A stretch of DNA of 64,000 nucleotides from Bradyrhizobium sp. AUGA SZCCT0283 (lineage in GTDB: Bacteria > Pseudomonadota > Alphaproteobacteria > Rhizobiales > Xanthobacteraceae). Each line of letters starts with the position of its first letter. Positions within the stretch are counted from its first letter, which is position 1. This document shows, piece by piece, positions 35,470-43,721 of this stretch. Below the pieces are notes generated by a model. It had not been told where the DNA came from. It saw nothing but the letters and a program-made list of their open reading frames with translations, and did not search any database. Both the position numbers and the translations under genes were made by a program. The stretch covers positions 1 to 64,000 of the forward strand of contig NZ_JAFCLU010000003.1 in assembly GCF_018130385.1 (NCBI RefSeq), read 5' to 3'.

Positions 35470-36216
35470 ATGACTATCAGAGCCGTTGTGTTCGATGCCT
35501 ATGGAACGCTCTACGACGTCCAGTCGGTGGCCGACGTCACCGAGGACGCGTTTCCGGGCTATGGCGAAATCATCACCCAGGTGTGGCGCATCAAGCAACT
35601 CGAATACACCTGGCTGCGCTCACTGATGCGGCGTTACCGGGATTTTTCCGAAGTGACGCGCGACTCGCTGGCCTACACGCTCGGCAGCCTCGGGCTGCAA
35701 TATGACGACGACACTTTCGCGCGCATCATCGACAAATACCTGCATCTCGAACTCTATCCGGATGCGCTCGCGGCGCTTTCGGCGATGAAGGATCGCAAGC
35801 TCGCGATCCTGTCCAACGGCAGCCCCGATATGCTGGGCGCGCTGGTGCGCAACAGCGGGCTCGACCGCCTGCTCGATGCGGTCATCAGCGTCGACTCCAG
35901 AAAGATTTTCAAGCCCAGCGCCGAAGCCTACGCGCTGATCGAGGAGGTGCTGAACGTACCGCCGGCGGAGGTGCTGTTCATCTCGGCCAATCCCTGGGAC
36001 GCCTGCGGCGCCAAGGCGTTCGGGCTCAACGTCGCCTGGATCGAGCGGGTGACGCCGGAAGCGATGGCGCTGGCCTGCCTCGAAAGCGAGACGCTGCCGC
36101 CATTGACGATGTTTTGGGCGTTGCGTACCCAGATGGATGAACTCGGCGTCGTGCCCAATCACCGCATCCACGGCCTCGCCGAGCTCCCCGCCCTGGTGTC
36201 TGGCATAAGGTCCTGA
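35470..36216 (+). CDS. HAD-type 2-haloacid dehalogenase
   Basis: A 248-residue haloacid-dehalogenase-superfamily enzyme of the type II L-2-haloacid dehalogenase group, which replaces the halogen of short haloacids with a hydroxyl. Key residues are visible: nucleophile Asp9 in VVFDAYGTL, Ser/Asn in LSNGSPDML, Lys in FKPSAEAYALI, and SANPWDACGA with the last acidic group. Length and motif spacing fit the family. It follows the hydrolase gene by five bases and precedes the deacylase gene by one base, so all three are probably co-transcribed. Confidence 0.88.
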   Translation: MTIRAVVFDAYGTLYDVQSVADVTEDAFPGYGEIITQVWRIKQLEYTWLRSLMRRYRDFSEVTRDSLAYTLGSLGLQYDDDTFARIIDKYLHLELYPDALAALSAMKDRKLAILSNGSPDMLGALVRNSGLDRLLDAVISVDSRKIFKPSAEAYALIEEVLNVPPAEVLFISANPWDACGAKAFGLNVAWIERVTPEAMALACLESETLPPLTMFWALRTQMDELGVVPNHRIHGLAELPALVSGIRS

Positions 36217-36217
36217 A

Positions 36218-36718
36218 ATGAGTCTTGAGTCCGTCCGCGCCTTCTTCGCCGAGAAGGCGCCCGATATTTCGGTGATTGAATCCCAGATGAGTTCCGCCAC
36301 CGTTGCGCTGGCCGCCGAAGCCTATGGCGTCGAGCCGGCGCGTATCGCCAAGACGCTGAGCTTGCGGATCGGCGAGCGCGTGGTGCTGATCGTGGCCGCC
36401 GGCATCTCGCGGATGGACAACAAGAAGGTGAAGACGCTGTTCGGGGGAAAGCCGAAGATGCTCGGCCTCGAGGAAGTCGCCGAGATCACCGGCCATGAAG
36501 TCGGCGGCGTCTGTCCGTTCGGATTGAAGACGCCGCTCCCGGTCTATTGCGACGTCTCGCTGAAGGCGTTCGATATCGTGGTGCCGGCCGCGGGCTCGAC
36601 CCACAGCGCGGTGAAAATCACGCCGGCGCGTATGGCCGAACTGACCGGAGCCGCGTGGGTCGACGTTTGCCAGCACCAGCCTGCGCAAGACGCGCCGGCC
36701 TATTCGTCTTCCTCATAG
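36218..36718 (+). CDS. YbaK/ProX-type aminoacyl-tRNA deacylase
   Basis: A 166-residue INS-superfamily deacylase of the YbaK/EbsC type, which clears mischarged tRNA (for example Cys-tRNA-Pro). Lys45 in the conserved stretch ARIAKTLSLR corresponds to the functional Lys46 of E. coli YbaK. Other features are GGKPKMLGLEEVAEITGHEV and GGVCPFGL, the typical substrate-pocket loop. The ATG is one base after the stop of the dehalogenase. The last 19 bases overlap the convergent Cys-motif gene. Confidence 0.88.
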   Translation: MSLESVRAFFAEKAPDISVIESQMSSATVALAAEAYGVEPARIAKTLSLRIGERVVLIVAAGISRMDNKKVKTLFGGKPKMLGLEEVAEITGHEVGGVCPFGLKTPLPVYCDVSLKAFDIVVPAAGSTHSAVKITPARMAELTGAAWVDVCQHQPAQDAPAYSSSS

Positions 36719-37071
36719 TAAGGTCTCGGCTGGGGCTGCACCGCCTGCGGCTGCATTTGTTGGGGCGCGCGGCCACGTGGCGCCGTCTGCTGCGGCATGC
36801 GCTGCGGCGGCGCGCGATTGGCCTGCTGCTGCTCGGCGCTCGATTCGAACACCGCGCGGCAACCATTGGAGAGCTGCGGGGTGTTCTGCCGCAAGCAGGC
36901 CACGATGCGGCTGACATCCGGGATCTGGTCGCCACAGAGACGCCAGACATCGGGCGTGCAGGCCATCTGCTGTTCCCAGGTTCCGCGATATTCCTGCGAT
37001 GATGCGGGTGCGACAGCGCCAATGCCGGCGATCGCGATGGCAAGGCTGAGGACAATCCGCTGCGTTTGCAT
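36700..37071 (-). CDS. Secreted protein with a four-Cys motif and Gln/Pro-rich tail
   Basis: A 123-residue exported protein. After a signal peptide (first about 25 residues) comes a compact module WEQQMACTPDVWRLCGDQIP followed by DVSRIVACLRQ and LSNGCRAVF, with four cysteines that probably form two disulfides. The last 45 residues are a Gln/Pro/Arg-rich tail (QQQANRAPPQRMPQQ) ending YYEEDE. I remember this Cys module as frequent in Bradyrhizobium-type genomes, with unknown role. It overlaps the end of the deacylase gene by 19 bases on the opposite strand. Confidence 0.8.
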   Translation of the reverse strand: MQTQRIVLSLAIAIAGIGAVAPASSQEYRGTWEQQMACTPDVWRLCGDQIPDVSRIVACLRQNTPQLSNGCRAVFESSAEQQQANRAPPQRMPQQTAPRGRAPQQMQPQAVQPQPRPYYEEDE

Positions 37072-37197
37072 GGATGAAGTCCTTTCTTTTCGATTTTCAA
37101 GTTGACGCGGAACTCCGCGCGGCGGCGGCGTTCAGCCTGCTGAATGAATGCGGCCACGCGACGTTGGTGCGAACAAAAAAATGTGAAGCGGGTTCCG

Positions 37198-38187
37198 CTA
37201 TTCCACCTTGCCGATCTTCTTCACCGCCGCGACCAGCCGCGCGCTGTCTTCCGCGACGAATTTTGAAAATTCCGGCGCGTCCTGATAGGCGACGGGGCTG
37301 CCGGCGGTCTCGAAGGTCTTGACCACTTCGGGCGCCTTCACGGCTTCCGCCATCGCTTCGCGCAACCGCGTCATGATCGGCGCCGGCAACGCGCTCTGCG
37401 CGAACAGTCCCGCCCAGATGTAGAACTCGACATCCTTGTAGCCGAGTTCGCGGAAGGTCGGCAGGTCGGGGAAACTCTTGACGCGCTGCGCGCCCCAGTT
37501 GGCGAGCACGCGCATCTTGCCGTCATCGACCTGCTGCTTCAGCGTGCCCGGCGCCGAGGCCATCGCCTGCACGGTGCCGCCGAGCAGCGCGGCCAGCGCG
37601 GGGCCGGCGCCGCGGAACGGCACATGCAGCAATTTGATGCCGGCGCTCGCCGCAAACATTTCCATCGCCACATGCAGCGTGCCGTAGGGACCGGACGAGC
37701 CGTAGGGAATCTGCCCGGGACGCTTCTTCGCATCGTCGACGAATTCCTGCAGCGTCTTCCACGGCGCCGAGGCCGGCACGGCTAATAGCGTCGGATCGGC
37801 GAGCACGCGCGCGATCGGCGCGAACTGCGAGACTTCATACGCCACCGGGCGGTCGAACAGCCGATCGGCTTCCGGCAGCACCGCGAGCGAGGACAGCGTC
37901 ATCAGTAGCGTGTGGCCGTCGGGCTCGGCGCGCGCCGCCGCCGCATTGCCGACCGATCCGCCACCGCCGCCGGCGCGGTTGTCGACGATCACAGGCTTGC
38001 CGAGAATCCGCTCCAGCGCCTGCGCGATCGGCCGCGCGGCGAGATCGGCCTGGCCGCCGGGCGGGAATGGGACGATCATGGTGATATTGCGCGAGGGATA
38101 TGGGCCTTGCGCGAAGGCAGTGTTGGAGAGTGCGGCGGATGCCAGCGGCAGTGCGGCGGCGGCCTTGAGAAGTTCGCGGCGGTTCAT
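37198..38187 (-). CDS. Bug-family (TctC) periplasmic solute-binding protein
   Basis: A 329-residue periplasmic binding protein of the Bug/TctC family used by tripartite tricarboxylate transporters for carboxylates. It starts MNRRELLKAAAALPLASAAL, resembling a signal with twin-basic start. The conserved ITMIVPFPPGGQADLAARPI, VDNRAGGGGGSVG and VPFRGAGPALAALLGGTV blocks are diagnostic. The membrane partners TctA and TctB are not adjacent, which is common for these binding proteins. The next gene upstream on the same strand is a LysR regulator about 120 bases away. Confidence 0.92.
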   Translation of the reverse strand: MNRRELLKAAAALPLASAALSNTAFAQGPYPSRNITMIVPFPPGGQADLAARPIAQALERILGKPVIVDNRAGGGGGSVGNAAAARAEPDGHTLLMTLSSLAVLPEADRLFDRPVAYEVSQFAPIARVLADPTLLAVPASAPWKTLQEFVDDAKKRPGQIPYGSSGPYGTLHVAMEMFAASAGIKLLHVPFRGAGPALAALLGGTVQAMASAPGTLKQQVDDGKMRVLANWGAQRVKSFPDLPTFRELGYKDVEFYIWAGLFAQSALPAPIMTRLREAMAEAVKAPEVVKTFETAGSPVAYQDAPEFSKFVAEDSARLVAAVKKIGKVE

Positions 38188-38309
38188 TGGTGGTTTCTCC
38201 CCGTGATTTTATTTTGGTTGTTGGAAGCAGCCTAGCCTGAAGCTGGCGACGTTGCGATAGCCGTTCGCTTCACCGTCCCCTGGAGGGTGAAAGCGAACTC
38301 CCCTCTCCG

Positions 38310-39221
38310 CTATTTCCGCTTCTTCGCTTTCGCAAAATGCTTGGCCAAAAACTCCGCCAGCACTTCCACCCGCGCAGGGCGCGGGCCGCCAGGCGGGGTT
38401 ACCAGATGCACTGCGCCTTCGGGCTGATGCCAGTCTTTCAGGATCACTTCGACTTCGCCGGATGCAATCGCCTCGCCGACGATGAAGTCCGGCAGGTCGG
38501 CGATGCCGAGCCCGGCGACGACTGACGGCAACAGCGCCTCGCCATTGTTGACGCGGAGCTGGCCCGCGGGACGGACGCTGGCCTGCTCGCCGGCCGCGTT
38601 GGTGTAATGCCAGACGCCGGGTGTCGAGAGATAGGCATAGCCGAAGCATTTGTGCTCGGCGAGATGCATCGGATGCGTCGGCCTGCCATGGCGCTTCAGA
38701 TAGGAAGGCGCCGCCACGGTGTAGCGCGGCATCGCGCACAGCCGCCGCGCGATCAGGGAAGAATCCGGCAGCCGCGCGATGCGCAGGCCGGCATCAAAAC
38801 CCTCGCCGATCAGATCGACTGTTGCGTCGCTCAGATGAAGATCGATCGAGACTTCCGGGAAGGCTCCGAGAAATTCCGGCAGGATCGGCGCCACGGCCTT
38901 CACCCCGAACGTCATGGGAACCGCAAGCCGCACCAGCCCACGCGGCGCCATCGATTGCGACAACGCCTCGTTCTCGGCGTCCTCGCCATCGGCCAGCAGG
39001 CGTGCCGCGCGCTCCGCCAGCTTCTGGCCGGCATCGGTCAGCGCCAGCCGCCGCGAGGTGCGGTTGAACAGCCGCGCGCCAAGGCGCTGCTCCAGCCGGC
39101 TGACCGCCTTGGACACCGTGGCCTTGGACAGCGCCAGTTCGGTCGCGGCTGCTGCAAACGACCGCAACTCCACGACTTTTGCGAAAATCGCGAGCGCCTC
39201 GAAATCCGGGAGCTTTGACAT
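38310..39221 (-). CDS. LysR-family transcriptional regulator
   Basis: A 303-residue LysR-type regulator. The N-terminal winged helix-turn-helix is FAKVVELRSFAAAATELALS and KATVSKAVSRLEQRLGARLF, followed by the usual two-lobed effector domain (GLVRLAVPMTFGVKAVAPIL). The close is like LysR regulators of the CrgA/quinone-stress type. The ATG at 39221 is chosen because the in-frame extension upstream runs through the intergenic region. It diverges from pirin and wrbA, and regulators of this kind usually control the divergent genes. Candidate binding repeats lie between. Confidence 0.93.
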   Translation of the reverse strand: MSKLPDFEALAIFAKVVELRSFAAAATELALSKATVSKAVSRLEQRLGARLFNRTSRRLALTDAGQKLAERAARLLADGEDAENEALSQSMAPRGLVRLAVPMTFGVKAVAPILPEFLGAFPEVSIDLHLSDATVDLIGEGFDAGLRIARLPDSSLIARRLCAMPRYTVAAPSYLKRHGRPTHPMHLAEHKCFGYAYLSTPGVWHYTNAAGEQASVRPAGQLRVNNGEALLPSVVAGLGIADLPDFIVGEAIASGEVEVILKDWHQPEGAVHLVTPPGGPRPARVEVLAEFLAKHFAKAKKRK

Positions 39222-39247
39222 TCGGATCGCCTTCAAGGCTCGTTTTG

Positions 39248-39280
39248 GAAACAATGAGTTTCTATAGTTTCTATTTCTAT
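39248..39280. promoter_or_regulatory. Candidate regulator sites between LysR gene and pirin
   Basis: GAAAC-AATGA-GTTTC (39248-39262) is a perfect inverted repeat, and TTTCTAT occurs three times in direct order at 39259-39265, 39268-39274 and 39274-39280. The cluster is AT-rich and lies 27-59 bases upstream of the LysR start and 57-89 bases before pirin. Confidence 0.5.
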
Positions 39281-39336
39281 ACCACGCCCGGCGGCATATC
39301 CAATAGCCATCGGAATTCAAGCAACGGAGAAGTCCC

Positions 39337-40035
39337 ATGATCGAACTCAGACCTTTTGCAAAACTTGGCAGCGCCGATCACGGCTGGCTGAAAGCGAAGC
39401 ATCACTTCTCGTTCGGCAGCCATTACGATCCGGACAATATGGGCCATGGCTCGTTGCGGGTGTGGAACGATGACGAGATCGCGCCGAACACCGGCTTTCC
39501 CGCCCATCCCCACGCCAACATGGAAATCATCACCTATGTCCGCGAAGGCGCGATCACGCACCAGGACTCGCTCGGCAACAAGGGCCGGACCGAGGCCGGC
39601 GACGTCCAGGTGATGAGCGCCGGAAGCGGCATTCGCCATTCCGAGTACAATCTGGAACCTTCGAAGACCAAGATCTTCCAGATCTGGATCGAGCCGACCA
39701 CGCAGGGCGGCCAGCCGACCTGGGGCGCGAAACCATTTCCGAAGTCGGACCGCTCCGGCAAGCTCGTCACCATCGCCAGCGGCATTGCCGGCGACAAGAA
39801 CGCGCTGCCGATCCGGGCCGATGCGCGGGTGCTCGCCACCACGCTGAAGGCGGGCGAGAGCGCAGAATACGAACCGCACAAGGCGCGCCACCTCTATCTG
39901 GTGCCGGCGGCCGGCAGCGTCGAAGTCAACGGCGTGCGAGTCAACGCCCGCGATGGCGCTGCGATCCGCGACGAGGCGAAGCTGACGATCACCGCGCTGG
40001 AAGATTCCGAACTGGTGCTGGTCGACGCGGCGTAA
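39337..40035 (+). CDS. Pirin family protein
   Basis: A 232-residue two-domain cupin (pirin). The metal-binding HxH...E...H set shows in FPAHPHANMEIITYVREGAI and the later SAGSGIRHSEYN. Pirins of bacteria often act as quercetinases or redox-sensing proteins. It starts 115 bases from the LysR gene and is followed by wrbA, so the pair is a probable quinone or electrophile-stress unit under the LysR protein. Confidence 0.92.
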   Translation: MIELRPFAKLGSADHGWLKAKHHFSFGSHYDPDNMGHGSLRVWNDDEIAPNTGFPAHPHANMEIITYVREGAITHQDSLGNKGRTEAGDVQVMSAGSGIRHSEYNLEPSKTKIFQIWIEPTTQGGQPTWGAKPFPKSDRSGKLVTIASGIAGDKNALPIRADARVLATTLKAGESAEYEPHKARHLYLVPAAGSVEVNGVRVNARDGAAIRDEAKLTITALEDSELVLVDAA

Positions 40036-40060
40036 GGGACGAATCGAAACCCACGAGAGG

Positions 40061-40175
40061 CGTCATGCCCGGCCTTGTGCCGGGCATCCACGTCCTTCGT
40101 TGCCGCAAGAAAGAACGTGGATGGCCGGGACATCTAGCGCGAAGACGCGCTTCGCGCTTTTGCCCGGCCATGACG
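40061..40175. repeat. Intergenic palindromic repeat between pirin and wrbA
   Basis: The left end CGTCATGCCCGG (40061) matches the right end CCGGCCATGACG (to 40175) as an inverted repeat, with inner pairs ATCCACGT / ACGTGGAT and GCGCGAAG / CTTCGCGC. It is the same type of element as at 11626 and 45966 but of another sequence class. It may form a large RNA hairpin. Confidence 0.7.
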
Positions 40176-40215
40176 AAACCAACTTTCAAAACCCCAAACT
40201 CAAAGGAAAACCATC

Positions 40216-40815
40216 ATGGCCAAAGTTCTCGTGCTCTATTATTCCGCCTACGGTCACATCGAGGCGATGGCGAATGCCGTCGCAGAAGGCGCGCGCAAGG
40301 CCGGCGCCACCGTCGACGTCAAGCGCGTGCCGGAGTTGGTGCCCGAAGCCGTCGCCAAGGCCTCGTATTACAAGCTCGATCAGGCCGCGCCGATCGCTAG
40401 AATCGAGGATCTCGCCAATTACGACGCCATCGTCGTCGGCACCGGCACCCGCTTCGGCCGGATGGCCTCGCAGATGGCCAACTTCCTCGACCAGGCCGGC
40501 GGCCTCTGGGCCAAGGGCGCGCTGCACGGCAAGGTCGGCGGCGCCTTTACATCAACGGCGACCCAGCACGGCGGGCAGGAAACCACGCTGTTTTCGATCA
40601 TCACCAACCTGCTGCATTTCGGCATGACCATCGTCGGCCTGAACTACGGCTTCGCCGGCCAGATGAAGCTCGACGAGGTCACCGGCGGCGCGCCTTACGG
40701 CGCCACCACGATCACCGGCGGCGACGGCAGCCGCCAGCCGAGCGAAAACGAACTCGCCGGCGCGCGCTATCAAGGACGCGTGATCGCGGAGACCGCGAAT
40801 AAACTGCATGGCTGA
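40216..40815 (+). CDS. wrbA: NAD(P)H:quinone oxidoreductase WrbA
   Basis: A 199-residue flavodoxin-like enzyme that reduces quinones by two electrons with FMN. The FMN loops are [20 protein letters not shown], then [19 protein letters not shown] and [20 protein letters not shown], with the active-site region [20 protein letters not shown]. It follows pirin with a repeat element between them. WrbA protects from quinone stress, fitting a LysR-pirin-wrbA response unit. Confidence 0.95.
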   Translation: MAKVLVLYYSAYGHIEAMANAVAEGARKAGATVDVKRVPELVPEAVAKASYYKLDQAAPIARIEDLANYDAIVVGTGTRFGRMASQMANFLDQAGGLWAKGALHGKVGGAFTSTATQHGGQETTLFSIITNLLHFGMTIVGLNYGFAGQMKLDEVTGGAPYGATTITGGDGSRQPSENELAGARYQGRVIAETANKLHG

Positions 40816-41093
40816 TGCGATGTGGGCGGCATTCTGATTCGGGATTGCCGCCCTATCTCGTCTCACGGGGGACGATGGATCGAGCTATGGTGGAAATTCT
40901 TTTTATCGCTCAACTGGCACGCCGGCCGCTGCAGGCCATGGCGCGGCGCTGGTGGTGCAGGGGCCTCTACCGCGCCTCGCGCGGACAGCGGCGCTGCCGG
41001 GAATGCACGAAATCGTGAGCCGCGCTGTCTGAAGGGCTTGTGAATTCGTGATAGGCCTTCGGCCTTCACAGCAGGCACGCCCAAGGTTCTGGC
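40816..41093. other. Intergenic stretch without a supported gene
   Basis: 278 bases between wrbA and the DUF5996 gene. Short open frames exist on the plus strand, but they lack good starts and the composition looks non-coding. No terminator is obvious. Confidence 0.35.
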
Positions 41094-42041
41094 ATGAGCA
41101 ACAATTCGCAAGTCCCTTGGCCGGAATTGCCGACCGCGGCGTGGCGTGAGACCTGTGCGACGCTGCAGCTCTGGACCCAGATCGTCGGCAAGATCCGGCT
41201 GACCAAGTCGCCCTGGCTCAATCATTCCTGGCATGTGACGCTCTATGTCACGCCTCGCGGATTGACGACGTCGCCGGTCCTCGACGGCGCGCGAACGTTC
41301 CAGATCGACTTCGATTTCATTGACCACTCGCTGCGCATCTCGACCAGCGACGGCACGCAGCGGCACTTTGCGCTGTCGGGTCATTCTGTCGCCAGCTTCT
41401 ACGCCGCCACGCTTGCGGCGCTTGCCGAACTCGACATTGCCGTTGCGATCGACGAGATGCCGAACGAACTGCCCGATCCGGTGCGGTTCTCGCTGGATAC
41501 CGCGCATGCCTCCTACGATCCCGATGCCGTCGGGCGCTTCCTGCAAATCCTCGTCAACTGCGACCGCGTCTTCAAGCAATTCCGCACCGGCTTCCTCGGC
41601 AAGGCAAGCCCGGTGCATTTCTTCTGGGGCAGTTTCGATCTCGCGGTAACGCGCTTCTCGGGCCGCCGCGCGCCGCGCCATCCGGGCGGCGTGCCGAATT
41701 TGCCCGATGCGGTCGCCCATGAGGCCTATTCACATGAAGTCAGCAGCGCCGGCTTCTGGCCAGGCAGTGGCGCGATCGATTACCCCGCGTTCTATTCCTA
41801 TGCCTATCCCGAGCCATCAGGCTTCCGCGCGGCGAAGGTGCGGCCGGACACGGCGTTCTTCAGCGAAGCGCTCGGCGAGTTCATTCTCCCCTACGACGCT
41901 GTACGAACGGCAACCGATCCCGACAAGGCGCTGATCGATTTCCTGCAGAGCACCTATGAGGCCGCAGCGATCGCAGCGAAGTGGGATCGCCGGGAACTCG
42001 AATGCGATCCGGGCAAGCCGGGTGTGGTGCGACAGGTTTGA
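41094..42041 (+). CDS. DUF5996 family protein
   Basis: A 315-residue protein matching the DUF5996 family: WPELPTAAWRETCATLQLWT at the start, PWLNHSWHVTLYVTPRGL, then FRTGFLGKASPVHFFWGSFD and AVTRFSGRRAPRHPGG in the middle. The function is unknown. There is no signal peptide or membrane segment, so the protein is cytoplasmic. It is not clearly in an operon with its neighbours. A long hairpin repeat follows its stop codon. Confidence 0.85.
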   Translation: MSNNSQVPWPELPTAAWRETCATLQLWTQIVGKIRLTKSPWLNHSWHVTLYVTPRGLTTSPVLDGARTFQIDFDFIDHSLRISTSDGTQRHFALSGHSVASFYAATLAALAELDIAVAIDEMPNELPDPVRFSLDTAHASYDPDAVGRFLQILVNCDRVFKQFRTGFLGKASPVHFFWGSFDLAVTRFSGRRAPRHPGGVPNLPDAVAHEAYSHEVSSAGFWPGSGAIDYPAFYSYAYPEPSGFRAAKVRPDTAFFSEALGEFILPYDAVRTATDPDKALIDFLQSTYEAAAIAAKWDRRELECDPGKPGVVRQV

Positions 42042-42050
42042 TGCTGCTGT

Positions 42051-42137
42051 GTAGGGTGGGCGCAAAGCGCGTGCCCACCTCCCCGTCCATTTTGCGAAGG
42101 AAGGTGGGCACGGCGCGATGCGCCCTTGCCCCCCTAC
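42051..42137. repeat. Long hairpin repeat after the DUF5996 gene
   Basis: GTAGGGTGGGC...GTGCCCACCT on the left pairs imperfectly with AAGGTGGGCAC...CCCCCCTAC on the right, giving a stem of roughly 30 bases. The GTAGGGTGGG/GCCCACC type of intergenic repeat is frequent in Bradyrhizobium-like genomes. It lies between convergent genes and may double as a terminator. Confidence 0.65.
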
Positions 42138-42149
42138 GGATTCCCCAAG

Positions 42150-42344
42150 CTAATGCCGCAGTTGCGGCTTCACGATGGTCTGGCGAACTTCGGCGCCGCA
42201 GTCGGCGCATTCATAGGTGAAGTCGATCTTCGCCATGCTCCAGTGCGGCTCGACGTCGCGCACATACATTTCGAGCCCCACACAACTCGGACAGATGACG
42301 AAGCCTGGCTCGATATCGTCGTGATGATGGATGTAGGCTGGCAT
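42150..42344 (-). CDS. Small zinc-ribbon-like protein (64 aa)
   Basis: A 64-residue protein beginning MPAYIHHHDDIEPGFVICPS. Two CxxC pairs, CPSC and CADC, are spaced about 31 residues apart and would bind one zinc ion in a rubredoxin- or ribbon-like fold. GGGGAG precedes the ATG at 42344, so the start is well supported. No DNA- or protein-binding motif beyond the zinc site is visible. It is isolated between the repeat and the polysaccharide locus. Confidence 0.7.
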   Translation of the reverse strand: MPAYIHHHDDIEPGFVICPSCVGLEMYVRDVEPHWSMAKIDFTYECADCGAEVRQTIVKPQLRH

Positions 42345-42521
42345 GTTGGCTCTCCCCAAATACACCCAAGAAAGCATTCACCAGTAGGCCCTGACCCAAG
42401 GCGCAGCATACGCCTCAGGCGCGCAGGCGATCATGAACTCTCGCGAACACAGGGAGAACGTCTCCACTATCCCAGCATGTGTGACAGATTTGCATCGCCG
42501 TGGAACTCCAGCCACAACGCG

Positions 42522-43709
42522 TCAATTCTCTTCGTGTGACAATGGCTTATCGAACATGCGTCGCAGCCTCGCATCGAGCTTCGGATGGTTTCGCAGCGTA
42601 CCCACCGCGCAATCGCGTAAGGCAAAGGGCCATCCGCGCCAGCTCAAGGCGGCGCTGATGTCGACCAGCGGCCGCCGCGTCACGCCGAAGCGGCGCTTGT
42701 AGGCGTAATTGCCGACAGAGAAGTCGAACTCGCGAACGCCATCCCTGTGCAACGCTGCCATGGTGCGCTCGATGATCAGCCGGCCCGGCGAACAATTCGA
42801 CCATTTCTCACCGGCATTGCTGATGCGGATCATCACGTAGCGCGGGCCGGTCCTGATGCCGAGCAGCGTCGCCACGATCTCGTCGCCGACCGCAAGCACT
42901 GTGACCAACGCATAGCCGTTGCCGACGCCATCGCGCACCAGGTTGCGGTAGAACGCCGCGCAGGTCTCGTCATTGAGAACGTAGTTCCGCCCGAGGCTCT
43001 GCATCCGCGTGCCCTGCTGAACCTCGGTGGTCGAGAGGACCCGCAACGATTCATCGCGATCGGTGATGATCGCAAAGGAAGCGGCCGGATCGCGCGTGAA
43101 TACGCGCCAGCTCCGTTCCAGCTCCTTGCGCACGGTCTTTTCCAGCGTGTAGCGCCAGGCCTCGTAATCCTCGCCCGTGGTGACGAGATTGCCGTTGAGC
43201 AAGCATGGACCGGCGGCGTTTAGCAGGGCCAGAGGATTGGGCTTGCCATCGAGATCGACGGGCACCTTGCGCAGACGAATGAGATCGCCCCGATCCGGCA
43301 TCCGGCGCAGGGCCGACAGCAGGCTGCGCCACAGCGCGCGCGCAGCTTTGGCATCGCGCGGCGCCGCGGCCCCGATGATCGGCGCGTTGTAGTCGGTGAG
43401 ATTGAGATCGGCGAATTCGACGATAGCCACATTGTCTTGCTGGCGGCGGATCAGCGGCAGCAGCACCGCCGGCTCGCCGGTCGACGCATCCGTGACAACA
43501 GCAATCAGCGGCGCCACGCCCTCGGCCGCGGCGAAGGCGCCGTACCAGGCGTCATACCATTGCGGATGCTGGAACGGCGTCGACGGGCTGATGTCGTGCC
43601 AGCGCGCGACCGCCTGTTGCCAGTCGCGCATGAGTTCGACGCGGAATCCGGCCGCGCGGCTGGTTGACCTCGCCGCCAATTGCCCCGCACTGGTCGTCAG
43701 CACCGTCAT
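42522..43709 (-). CDS. FemAB/CelD-like GNAT acyltransferase in the polysaccharide locus
   Basis: A 395-residue protein with a double-GNAT fold (BioF2/GNAT_6 type) as found in polysaccharide loci and in CelD-like proteins. Useful stretches are STPFQHPQWYDAWYGAF near the N-terminus, the central YVLNDETCAAFYRNLVRDGV, and REFDFSVGNYAYKRRFGV near the C-terminus, typical of the family. The enzyme probably transfers an acyl or aminoacyl group onto a sugar or lipid carrier. It begins 12 bases after the stop of the JmjC-like gene, so the two form an operon. Confidence 0.8.
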   Translation of the reverse strand: MTVLTTSAGQLAARSTSRAAGFRVELMRDWQQAVARWHDISPSTPFQHPQWYDAWYGAFAAAEGVAPLIAVVTDASTGEPAVLLPLIRRQQDNVAIVEFADLNLTDYNAPIIGAAAPRDAKAARALWRSLLSALRRMPDRGDLIRLRKVPVDLDGKPNPLALLNAAGPCLLNGNLVTTGEDYEAWRYTLEKTVRKELERSWRVFTRDPAASFAIITDRDESLRVLSTTEVQQGTRMQSLGRNYVLNDETCAAFYRNLVRDGVGNGYALVTVLAVGDEIVATLLGIRTGPRYVMIRISNAGEKWSNCSPGRLIIERTMAALHRDGVREFDFSVGNYAYKRRFGVTRRPLVDISAALSWRGWPFALRDCAVGTLRNHPKLDARLRRMFDKPLSHEEN

Positions 43710-43721
43710 CGGCGTTGCGAT

